Positions 1 through 6,079 of a stretch of DNA of 9,003 bases are shown here, one piece after another. The DNA is from an uncultured Planctomycetaceae bacterium. GTDB lineage: Bacteria; Planctomycetota; Planctomycetia; Pirellulales; Pirellulaceae. The translations under genes were made by a program, and so were the position numbers. Location: contig CALBTA010000467.1 of assembly GCA_937967755.1 (NCBI GenBank), positions 1 through 9,003 of the forward strand, given 5' to 3'. Every line of letters starts with the position of its first letter. Position 1 is the stretch's first letter. The notes under the pieces were generated by a model. It searched no databases. It had not been told where the DNA came from and saw only the letters and a program-made list of their open reading frames with translations.

Positions 1-97
1 CAAAATCGGCATCGGGCGATTCGGGCAGATAACTCTCGCGAATCAACCGCTCGACGTTTTCATCGGCGATGGATGGCTGGGGCTTTTGATCGTTCAT
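1..97 (-). CDS. N-terminus of an unidentified protein downstream of the ECF sigma factor (partial)
   Basis: Only the first 32 codons are in the window; the gene continues past the left edge. The readable peptide is hydrophilic and acidic (begins MNDQKPQPSIADENVERLIR, then ESYLPESPDADF), with no membrane segment or domain visible. The ATG at 95-97 is preceded by an AAAGG-type ribosome binding site about 8 bases upstream. It starts 30 bases after the sigma-factor stop on the same strand, so the two are probably cotranscribed. Genes in this position are often anti-sigma or sigma-controlled proteins, so a regulatory partner is a reasonable guess, but the fragment does not prove it. Confidence 0.6.
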   Translation of the reverse strand, partial: MNDQKPQPSIADENVERLIRESYLPESPDADF

Positions 98-127
98 CGG
101 AATACCTTTTTGCCACTTACTGTGGAT

Positions 128-739
128 CTACGTTGAAACTTCCACATCTAAATTTCGCGCCAAGGCCAGGAACGATTCGCGGAATGCCCGGCGGGCGCGG
201 CCAAGCTGCGATTCGACGGATTTTTCGCTTTTCGAAAGTGACTGCGCCATTTCGCGAACGCTTTTGCCCAGCATGTACTTCGCCTCCAGCGCATCGCGGT
301 ACTTGGCCGGCAACTGGCTCATCGTGGCGTTGACCATCTCGCGGGTTTCCTCGCGGGCGATGACCTCGTCGGCGAACGGTTCCGATTCCAACTGCGCGTA
401 GAGCCGCCGCAGATCGTCGTCCATCCGTTGCCACAGCGCTTGAAGGCTGGCCGCGTTCTGCTCGCGGCGAAGCACCCGGCTGATCTCGTTGCGGGCCAGA
501 CCTGTCAGCCAGGGAAATATGTCGTCGCCCGCCCGGTCCGGATCGTATTTGTTTAAATCCTTGATGGCCCGCACCAAAGTCTCCTGCACAACGTCCTCGG
601 AAATATCGCGCCGCCCGCCCACGCGGTAGAAGCAAAAGCGGTACAGCGGAGCGAGGGCTTCGCTGGCCAGGCGGGCAATCGCCGCAGCATCGCCGCCAAT
701 CGCCGCCTTGCGCCACTGCGCGTCATAAGTAGGTTGCAC
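128..739 (-). CDS. ECF-type RNA polymerase sigma factor (sigma-70 family)
   Basis: This is an extracytoplasmic-function sigma factor that would direct RNA polymerase to a specific promoter set. Numbered from an upstream GTG at 754 (208 residues), the sigma-2 region spans about residues 30-100 (LYRFCFYRVGG, SEDVVQETLVRAI, FPWLTGLARNEISR). A longer charged linker follows. The sigma-4 helix-turn-helix is near residues 145-195 (LPAKYRDALEAKYMLGKSVREMAQ, then SVESQLGRARRAFRE). I prefer the GTG at 737-739, because GGAG at 749-752 lies 9 bases upstream of it, whereas the GTG at 752-754 overlaps that GGAG and has only a weak AGG before it. The start choice changes only five residues. The next gene begins 30 bases downstream. 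The ECF class is clear; its subgroup and targets are not. Confidence 0.9.
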   Translation of the reverse strand: MQPTYDAQWRKAAIGGDAAAIARLASEALAPLYRFCFYRVGGRRDISEDVVQETLVRAIKDLNKYDPDRAGDDIFPWLTGLARNEISRVLRREQNAASLQALWQRMDDDLRRLYAQLESEPFADEVIAREETREMVNATMSQLPAKYRDALEAKYMLGKSVREMAQSLSKSEKSVESQLGRARRAFRESFLALARNLDVEVST

Positions 740-766
740 GAGAGCTTTCTCCACCCTGGGGACAAC

Positions 767-775
767 CTATTATGT
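767..775 (-). promoter_or_regulatory. candidate -10 element (ACATAATAG) for the sigma-factor gene
   Basis: CATAAT on the minus strand (769-774) matches TATAAT at 5 of 6 bases and would place transcription start near 762. That leaves room for the GGAG site and the GTG at 739 but not for the GTG at 754. No good TTGACA-like -35 lies at 16-18 bases. The same 9-mer ACATAATAG occurs upstream of the TPR gene at 8019-8027. Confidence 0.3.
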
Positions 776-821
776 GACCGGTTGCCGGAAATCCCTCGGG
801 GAATTCTGAAGAATCTCTCAC

Positions 822-860
822 GTTTTCGTAGCACGGATTGTCAATCCGTACTACGAAAAC
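822..860. repeat. 39-base palindrome overlapping the 3' end of bioF (REP-like)
   Basis: The arms are GTTTTCGTAGCACGGATTG (822-840) and CAATCCGTACTACGAAAAC (842-860) around a single T at 841. They pair at 18 of 19 positions. The odd pair (832/850) is C·A on the plus strand but a G·U wobble on the minus strand, so the bioF transcript can fold the whole stem. The bioF stop codon (841-843) and its last codons (F-R-S-T-D) lie inside it. There is no U-run after the stem, so it is not a classic terminator. From memory, the same core (read on the plus strand as T-D-C-Q-S-V) recurs in planctomycete genomes; this was not checked. Confidence 0.85.
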
Positions 861-2046
861 CGCTCCGAATTTCACCCATCGCCGACATCAGGCAATCAAA
901 ATGCTCGTCGGTATGGGCGCTGGAAACGCTGATCCGCAACAGCGATTCGCCTTCGGGGACCGACGGCGGGCGAATGCCGGGTACGAAGATGCCTTGGGCG
1001 AGCAAGGCATCGGCAAACTGTATCGTCAGCGCCGGTTCGCCGAGAAACACTGGGATGATTTGGCTCTGCGGGAGGTGGCTTCGTGCGGGGTTGTCACCCA
1101 ATTGCCAGCCTTGCTCGCGTAACCCTTGGGCCAGTTTGTTCGCGCTGGTCAGAAGACGGGCCCGTCGCTCTGGCTGTTGCTCAACAATTTTCACGGCCGC
1201 CAGTGCCGCGGCGCACCAAGGGTCCGGCGGGGCGGTAGAAAAGACGTAAGTCCGCGCGCGGTTCGCCAGCCAGTCGATCAGCGCTTGCGACCCGGCGACG
1301 AACCCGCCGGCGCATCCGAGGGCTTTGCTCATTGTGCCGACGCGAATATCGATGCGATCTTCCACGCCCAACAGTTCGGCCACGCCCCGGCCGCCTTCGC
1401 CGAACACACCCGTGGCGTGGGCTTCATCAACCATCAGCATGCAATCGTTGGCCTGGGCCAGATCGACCAACTCAACCAGCGGGGCGAAATCGCCATCCAT
1501 GCTGAACAACGTATCGGTGACGATCAGCCGTCGCCGAAACTGCTTCGCCTGCCCGATCATCGTGTTCAGGTAGTCGACGTCGGCGTGCGGGTAAACCTGC
1601 ACCCGAGCGCCGCTGAGCCGGCAGCCATCGACAATGCTGGCGTGGTTCTTCGCGTCGCTGAAAATAATATCGCCGCGTGAGGCCAACGCCGTGATCGCGC
1701 CGACATTGGCGGCAAACCCGCTGGGGAAGACCAGTGCCGCTTCGGTTTGTTCGAACCGGGCTAGCTCGCGCTCCAGCGCATCGTGCAGATCGCTCCGCCC
1801 TACGATCAACGGGCTGGCACCACTGCCGTAGCGATCGCCATCGAGTGCGTCGCGAACCGCTGCCGCAATGCGCGCGTCCGCTGCAAGACCGAGGTAATCA
1901 TTCGATCCGAAGTTGACGACTTGCTGGTTGTCGATCGTGACGGTTGGACCTTGCACACCGCTCCGAAGCCGTAAGCTGCGACGGAGGTCGAGCGATTCGA
2001 GCGTCTCGAATTCGTCGTCGATCCAGGCCAGGCGATCAGCGGGCAT
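841..2046 (-). CDS. bioF: 8-amino-7-oxononanoate synthase (alpha-oxoamine synthase family)
   Basis: This is a cytoplasmic PLP enzyme that condenses pimeloyl-ACP/CoA with L-alanine to give 8-amino-7-oxononanoate in biotin synthesis. It has 401 residues, slightly longer than the roughly 385 usual for BioF. Visible motifs are NFGSNDYLGLA (45-55), GSGASPLIVG (74-83), FPSGFAANVG (107-116), NHASIVDG with the PLP-stacking histidine near 135, VDEAHATGVFGEGGRG (206-221, PLP-contacting D207 and H210), and GTMSKALGCAGGF with the Schiff-base lysine near 241. The ATG at 2044-2046 follows GGAG at 2057-2060 inside the end of the VWA gene, with only 7 bases between the genes, so translational coupling is likely. 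No other biotin gene is in the window. The related KBL and serine palmitoyltransferase families are less likely on these motifs. The C-terminal FRSTD and stop codon come from the palindrome at 822-860. Confidence 0.9.
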   Translation of the reverse strand: MPADRLAWIDDEFETLESLDLRRSLRLRSGVQGPTVTIDNQQVVNFGSNDYLGLAADARIAAAVRDALDGDRYGSGASPLIVGRSDLHDALERELARFEQTEAALVFPSGFAANVGAITALASRGDIIFSDAKNHASIVDGCRLSGARVQVYPHADVDYLNTMIGQAKQFRRRLIVTDTLFSMDGDFAPLVELVDLAQANDCMLMVDEAHATGVFGEGGRGVAELLGVEDRIDIRVGTMSKALGCAGGFVAGSQALIDWLANRARTYVFSTAPPDPWCAAALAAVKIVEQQPERRARLLTSANKLAQGLREQGWQLGDNPARSHLPQSQIIPVFLGEPALTIQFADALLAQGIFVPGIRPPSVPEGESLLRISVSSAHTDEHFDCLMSAMGEIRSGFRSTD

Positions 2047-2053
2047 CAGCGAT

Positions 2054-4441
2054 CTACTCCGTGCGGTAAAACCGGTTGCTCAACACTGCTTCCATACCAA
2101 ACAGCACCGCGACGACCAGCATCAGGAACGGAAAGAATTCGCGGCCGACGCGGCCGTGCCCTTGTTCGCGAACGATCTCTTCCTGTTTCGTCGCGACTTT
2201 GTACTGGCCTTCCCCCAAGATCGCGTCTAGCTGCTCGGCTTCGATGCGGGCCAAGTCGCTGGCGGCGACGGGAAGGTTCACGCTGAAGCCGCGCGGCTGC
2301 GATTCGACCGTCGGCTTCAGCCGGTACGCGCCCGGCGTGGCGGTGAAGGGAAGCCGCAGTTGGCCGTCGACGCTGCGCACCGTGCTGGGCCTGCCACCGC
2401 CGGGTGTGAACAGCAAGTAAGTTTCATTGTCGACATTCGACGCATCCAACCCGGCCGTTTGCCCCGACTGGTAGTTCAGCTGCACGTCGCCGCTGCCGGC
2501 CAGGTATAGCATCGTTTCGTTGATGAACATCATGTACGGCCAATTGTCAGTCACCGTGGGAAGCCAGTTCCAGGGCTCGCGGCCGGGCGGCTTCTGCGTG
2601 TCGGTGATGGGTGTTGTCATGAGCAGCACGCGACCGCTGCCGACGGATCGTTCGACAACGGCCGGTTGGTTGTTGTTATAAGCGACGATCGTAGACGTTC
2701 CGTCGGCCAGCTTTCCATCTTCGAAAGACCAATGTCGAAAAACAGGCGATGCGTACCAGGGCACGTTGGCGGCAATGTCGCGAAACGCCGCCAACATCGG
2801 ATGCTCCATCGCCTGCGGGGCGAGGTACAAATCGGCGCGGCCGTCGAATTCCCGCGGGCGCACTCCGCTGCGCCACTGGCGATCGAGCTTGCCGGGCAAC
2901 ACATCCTGCGCCGGCGGGCTGTTGAAGTTACTTTTGTTGGCGTTGTTGCCAAGGAAGATCGCGAGTTGGCCCCCTTGTTGCGCGTACGCTGCCAATTGTT
3001 GCCACTGCGAAGCGGCGAGCGGCGGCGGGTCGAGCAGGCAGACGATCGGATAGTCGTCCAACTTACGGCTGGAAAGTTGCGCAATCGGCGTCTCGCTCGG
3101 CTGAAAGCGGGCTTCTCCCCGCAAGCGGAACGGCGTCGGCGCGATCGCTTCCGTCAGAAACCGAGCCTCGGCATCTTCGCCGTAGGCAACCAAAATCGAC
3201 CAAGGCTCCCGCACTTCAAACGTAAAGTACCGCACGTCATCAATATCCAACGCATCGGGGCGATCTAACTTGATGCGCCCGTGGTGCGTGCCGATGTCCA
3301 GACCAGCGACGGAGAACTGCACCACGGCGCTGCCGTCGGCGGCGATGTCGACCGTTTGTCGCCTGCGCTTGGCCGGGTCGACCTCCGGCAACATTGGCTC
3401 GCCATCGACGATGATCGGCAGCTTCGGCTGATACTTTTCGATTTCCAACTCGACGACGCGTTCTCCGCCGGGGCCTTCGTGCAAAAGTTGCGTGTTGATT
3501 TCCAGCGTGCCGTTGCGCGGCAACACCTGATGGGAAAGTTGCACATCGCCGAGTGTGAAGTTCACGGGCTTTCGAACGCCGACATCGATGAGGTAAACCG
3601 CCGCGTTCTCGACGTCGGCCAGGCTGTTCTGCACGCGGGCCGCCGTGCCGTTGGGCCAGGCGCTTTGGCTGAGGTCAGTGAAGATATAGATTTCCCGGCG
3701 CATCTTCTCGCTGCCGGCCGCGATGCCTAGAGCTTGCGGCAGCACTTCGGCAATCGGGCGCGATGCCGCGTCGACCTGCAAACCTTCGATCGTTTTTCGC
3801 GCCGCCCCGCGATCAACCGCGAAAACCGACGCGCCCAGGTGCGTGTCGGCGACCGCTACGTCGCTTCCTTCGGGCAGTTGTGTTAACAGCCACAGGGCCG
3901 TTTCTTTTGCATGTTCCAAGCGCGTTTGATTTTGGTGCCGGTACTGCATCCGCGGCGAAGTGTCGATGAGCATGACGGCCGCGATCGGGACTTCCTCGCC
4001 GCCGATGTTGCCGGCTTCGTCGTGCGACAGGGTCAATAGCAGCGTGACCAAACTACCCACCAGCAACACGCCCGCCACCGCGGTGCAGGCGATGGCGACC
4101 AGCCGGTTTCGCCCTTGCAGCCAGGCCATCGCGGCAGCCGTGCCCACCAAAGCCGCCAACGCAGCCAGCACCAACAAGATGACCCAATTGCCAACCAGGG
4201 CCGAAGCGACGCTGGGCCGGGCCAGCCCCAAGGCCAACAACAACAACGCCAGGCAGCGCAGAGCCAGCAGCAGCCAATGCCGCAGTTGCAACCGGCGGCG
4301 GTTCGATTCCTTCCGTTCGATCAAGAACATCACCGCTGGAAACTCCACCACCTTTGGCTTTTGGCGCATGATCAAATGCAGCACGATCGGGATTCCAATC
4401 GCCGCGCCGCCGAGGAGTAGTGAAAAGTTGACGAAGGTCAT
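2054..4441 (-). CDS. BatA/VWA-domain membrane protein with a GATase-like C-terminal region
   Basis: This is a 795-residue protein with an N-terminal BatA-type (aerotolerance regulator N-terminal) region: a membrane helix at about 5-25, then the FPAVMFLIERKESNRRR stretch and a helix at about 55-75. Two more hydrophobic segments (83-108, 112-138) follow. A von Willebrand factor A domain spans about 150-330, with the strand-end motif VMLIDTSPRM at 156-165 and IFTDLSQS at 253-260. Next are a beta-rich region, then an alpha/beta region around 420-640 resembling the glutamine-amidotransferase-like fold of BatA-family proteins (YPIVCLLDPPPL, GGQLAIFLG). A last membrane helix lies near 768-788. The MIDAS motif is D-T-S-P-R rather than DxSxS, so metal binding may be altered. 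It follows the DUF58 gene and precedes bioF. No clear ribosome binding site precedes the ATG at 4439-4441; the upstream bases belong to the repeat at 4445-4556. The family is clear; the exact role, probably envelope- or chaperone-related, is not. Confidence 0.85.
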   Translation of the reverse strand: MTFVNFSLLLGGAAIGIPIVLHLIMRQKPKVVEFPAVMFLIERKESNRRRLQLRHWLLLALRCLALLLLALGLARPSVASALVGNWVILLVLAALAALVGTAAAMAWLQGRNRLVAIACTAVAGVLLVGSLVTLLLTLSHDEAGNIGGEEVPIAAVMLIDTSPRMQYRHQNQTRLEHAKETALWLLTQLPEGSDVAVADTHLGASVFAVDRGAARKTIEGLQVDAASRPIAEVLPQALGIAAGSEKMRREIYIFTDLSQSAWPNGTAARVQNSLADVENAAVYLIDVGVRKPVNFTLGDVQLSHQVLPRNGTLEINTQLLHEGPGGERVVELEIEKYQPKLPIIVDGEPMLPEVDPAKRRRQTVDIAADGSAVVQFSVAGLDIGTHHGRIKLDRPDALDIDDVRYFTFEVREPWSILVAYGEDAEARFLTEAIAPTPFRLRGEARFQPSETPIAQLSSRKLDDYPIVCLLDPPPLAASQWQQLAAYAQQGGQLAIFLGNNANKSNFNSPPAQDVLPGKLDRQWRSGVRPREFDGRADLYLAPQAMEHPMLAAFRDIAANVPWYASPVFRHWSFEDGKLADGTSTIVAYNNNQPAVVERSVGSGRVLLMTTPITDTQKPPGREPWNWLPTVTDNWPYMMFINETMLYLAGSGDVQLNYQSGQTAGLDASNVDNETYLLFTPGGGRPSTVRSVDGQLRLPFTATPGAYRLKPTVESQPRGFSVNLPVAASDLARIEAEQLDAILGEGQYKVATKQEEIVREQGHGRVGREFFPFLMLVVAVLFGMEAVLSNRFYRTE

Positions 4442-4444
4442 GGG

Positions 4445-4556
4445 GATTGCGGAATGCGAAGTGCGGATTGCGGAATGACTACGCGGACGTGCGGAATACG
4501 ATCCATTTGCCTACACGATGCAGATTCCGCATTCCTCATCCCGCACTCCGCATTCA
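4445..4556. repeat. imperfect inverted repeat filling the DUF58/VWA spacer
   Basis: The spacer is built of degenerate copies of TGCGGAATG. GATTGCGGAATG occurs twice in direct orientation (4445-4456 and 4466-4477, a 21-base period), with a further TGCGGAATAC at 4490-4499. Inverted copies follow (ATTCCGCATTCC at 4524-4535). The outer arms GAATGCGAAGTGCGG (4452-4466) and CCGCACTCCGCATTC (4541-4555) pair at 14 of 15 bases, and the inner parts pair partly. The right arm runs into the DUF58 stop codon (4554-4556). No gene is supported here. From memory, this ATTCCGCATTCC-type repeat is dispersed in planctomycete genomes; this was not checked. Confidence 0.75.
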
Positions 4557-5450
4557 AAACCGGGCTTGCCGGCTGTGTAGGTATTCCACCAACGCCTTAT
4601 CAAACTGCATGCTGGTATCCAGCCCGATGTAGTCGATGCCGGCTTGGAAACATTCGCGGCGGTAGCGGTCTTGGAACTCGGCGATTGTTTTCAAATAGTC
4701 GCGCCGAAAGTTCGTGGCGTCCAGCGGCACGCGCTGGTCCGATTCGGGGTCGACGAACTCGGTCATGCCGTCGAACGGGAATTTCACTTCCGCCTCGTCC
4801 AAGATGTGAAACAGAATCACGTCGTGCCCGCCATGCCGCAGACGATGCAGCGCCCGAATGACCGGTTCCGGTTCAACCAGCAGGTCGGAAAAAACCATCA
4901 CCAAACTGCGGTGCTTCAGCATCGCGGCGATTTGAATCAGGCTGGTGCCGATATCGGTTTCACCGGTCGGCTGCAAGTTGGAAAGCAGCGACAACAGCGT
5001 GCCCAATTGCGTTCGTTTACTTTTGGGAGCCAGGCTGCTTTTCACCTTCTGGTCGAACGTGATTAGCCCGACCGGGTCTTGCTGGTGGATCATCAAATAC
5101 GCCAGCGACGCAGCCAGGCAAATGCCGTAATCGAACTTCGTCAACTCCTGCCGGTGCGTGTAGCCCATCGACCGGCTAAGATCCATCGCCAGGTAGCCGG
5201 TGATATTCGTCTCAGCCTCGAACTTCTTCACGTAATACTTGTCGGTCTTCGCGTAGACCAGCCAGTCGATATCATCCGGGTTGTCGCCGGGCGAGTACCG
5301 GCGGTGCTCGCTGAACTCGACCGAAAACCCCTGAAACGGACTGGCATGCAACCCTTGCAGAAACCCGCGGACCACAAACTGAGCGCGCAAATCCAGCCGC
5401 TTGATCTGGTTAATCACTTCCGGCTTGAGATACTTCTCGCTACTGGCCAT
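4554..5450 (-). CDS. DUF58 (VWA-fold) domain protein
   Basis: This is a 298-residue DUF58 protein, a family usually found with MoxR AAA+ ATPases and BatA/VWA proteins and thought to act in their complexes. The family signature is clear: FSVEFSEHRRYSPGDNPDDIDW (42-63), where the Y-S-P-G-D and I-D-W pattern is typical, then YAKTDKYYVKKFEAETN. A canonical MIDAS motif D90-L-S92-R-S94 in YLAMDLSRSMGY follows. No membrane helix is seen, so it is probably cytoplasmic. The open frame extends upstream to 5567, but the extra 39 residues are not family-like, so I chose the ATG at 5448-5450 (MASSEKYLKPEV). Only a weak GAG precedes it. The stop codon overlaps the repeat at 4445-4556, and the VWA gene follows 112 bases later. 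No MoxR gene lies upstream; the next gene encodes a zinc-finger protein. Confidence 0.9.
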   Translation of the reverse strand: MASSEKYLKPEVINQIKRLDLRAQFVVRGFLQGLHASPFQGFSVEFSEHRRYSPGDNPDDIDWLVYAKTDKYYVKKFEAETNITGYLAMDLSRSMGYTHRQELTKFDYGICLAASLAYLMIHQQDPVGLITFDQKVKSSLAPKSKRTQLGTLLSLLSNLQPTGETDIGTSLIQIAAMLKHRSLVMVFSDLLVEPEPVIRALHRLRHGGHDVILFHILDEAEVKFPFDGMTEFVDPESDQRVPLDATNFRRDYLKTIAEFQDRYRRECFQAGIDYIGLDTSMQFDKALVEYLHSRQARF

Positions 5451-5467
5451 CTGCTCATTGTAAAGCG

Positions 5468-5482
5468 GCGAACATCGTTCGC
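5468..5482. promoter_or_regulatory. operator-like dyad upstream of the DUF58 gene
   Basis: GCGAAC-ATC-GTTCGC is a perfect 6-base inverted repeat with a 3-base centre, beginning 18 bases upstream of the DUF58 ATG. It resembles the Gram-positive LexA box (GAAC-N4-GTTC) but is one base short in the centre, so LexA is not claimed. A TACAAT at 5457-5462 (minus strand) lies between the dyad and the start codon. If it is a real -10, the mRNA would be nearly leaderless. No -35 was recognised. Confidence 0.35.
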
Positions 5483-5645
5483 GCAGCCCTGAGTGTGGTA
5501 AAAACAAACGAGTCGCCGATTCGGGTGTACTCAGAATGGCTTTGATTCGAAACGCATCGTTGAACATTCATTCCACAGACTTGTACTTCCGCTGTTGCTG
5601 CGGTTCTGTTTGCACGGACCCCCGAATCAGTCCGGCGATCTGGAC

Positions 5646-5906
5646 TCACTCCTCAAACTGTTGGCGTTCGTATTCGTCGAGCATTTGGTCCATTGCGTCG
5701 GTATTTCGCTCGAGGTTCGTGGAGATGCCGCCGTAGTTCAGTTTGAGGCTTCCCTTTTTGGATGTGCGTTCTTGAGTCGCCGTCAACCTGAACTCGCCGC
5801 CAAACTGTTCGATTTCTCGGCCGTGGCGGGTGCAGAGCCGAGTACGGGGGATCGCCTCAATGCGGTCCGCTTCGATTTCGATTTTGCAGACCATGCAGTA
5901 GCGCAT
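5646..5906 (-). CDS. small TraR/DksA-type zinc-finger protein
   Basis: This is an 86-residue protein starting MRYCMVCKIEIEADRIEAIP. Its candidate zinc ligands are C4, C7, C25 and H28 (CMVC, then LCTRH), spaced as in the C-terminal finger of DksA/TraR proteins (CxxC..IxxxRLxAxPxTxxCxxC) but with histidine at the fourth position. The long coiled-coil of true DksA is absent, so RNA-polymerase action is not assured. The C-terminal part is charged (NLERNTDAMDQMLDEYERQQ) and probably helical. The open frame runs to 6002, but a strong GGAGG at 5912-5916, 5 bases upstream, fixes the ATG at 5904-5906. It is cytoplasmic by composition. It has its own promoter and a terminator-like leader hairpin. DUF58 starts about 195 bases downstream. 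Confidence 0.75.
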   Translation of the reverse strand: MRYCMVCKIEIEADRIEAIPRTRLCTRHGREIEQFGGEFRLTATQERTSKKGSLKLNYGGISTNLERNTDAMDQMLDEYERQQFEE

Positions 5907-5911
5907 GAAGA

Positions 5912-5916
5912 CCTCC
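5912..5916 (-). promoter_or_regulatory. strong ribosome binding site of the zinc-finger gene
   Basis: GGAGG on the minus strand lies 5 bases before the ATG at 5904-5906. It rules out the longer open frame that extends to 6002. Confidence 0.8.
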
Positions 5917-5934
5917 ATCTTGATGTGGGCGCGT

Positions 5935-5971
5935 AAAAAAAGCCGGGCGAAGGAGAAACACCTTTCCCGAC
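5935..5971 (-). terminator. terminator-like hairpin with U7 in the zinc-finger leader (possible attenuator)
   Basis: On the minus strand, GTCGGG (5966-5971) pairs with CCCGGC (5942-5947), including one U·G pair. Inside it AAGG (5961-5964) pairs with CCTT (5950-5953) around a short loop. Seven T follow directly (5935-5941). This has the form of an intrinsic terminator. It lies only 28 bases before the zinc-finger ATG and a few bases after the predicted transcription start near 5974, so it should act on that gene's own transcript. Confidence 0.65.
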
Positions 5972-5980
5972 TGCACAAGT

Positions 5981-6009
5981 AGTATCGGCAACCGGCCCGC
6001 AAATGTCAA
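5981..6009 (-). promoter_or_regulatory. sigma-70-like promoter of the zinc-finger gene
   Basis: On the minus strand, TTGACA (6004-6009, a perfect -35) is followed after 17 bases by GATACT (5981-5986, 4 of 6 matches to the -10). The predicted start is near 5974, giving a leader of about 68 bases to the ATG at 5906. This is the best promoter in the window. Confidence 0.65.
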
Positions 6010-6017
6010 TCGGTTTT

Positions 6018-6061
6018 AAAAGAAAGCAGCAGCCGGCTTGGCCGTTGGTGTTCGCCCGGCT
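6018..6061 (-). terminator. possible folC terminator
   Basis: On the minus strand, AGCCGG (6056-6061) pairs with CCGGCT (6031-6036) across a 19-base loop, followed by a T-rich stretch ending TTTCTTTT (6018-6025). It begins about 20 bases after the folC stop. The stem is short and the loop large, so it is a weak candidate. It would end the folC transcript just before the zinc-finger promoter. Confidence 0.4.
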
Positions 6062-6079
6062 TCAGGGCCAAAGTTCGTT

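Noticed and set aside
822..860. Intrinsic terminator for bioF
   Set aside because: The stem is strong, but no U-run follows on the minus strand, so a REP-like element is the better description.
2666..3268. 200-codon plus-strand open frame
   Set aside because: It is antisense to the well-supported VWA gene and has an arginine-rich, low-complexity product typical of shadow frames in GC-rich DNA.
5451..5567. N-terminal extension of the DUF58 frame (39 residues)
   Set aside because: The extra residues (MFNDAFRIKAILS...) do not resemble the family, while the sequence from the ATG at 5450 begins like typical DUF58 proteins.
5907..6002. 32-residue extension of the zinc-finger frame
   Set aside because: It would translate across the promoter and hairpin, whereas GGAGG at 5912-5916 clearly serves the ATG at 5904-5906.
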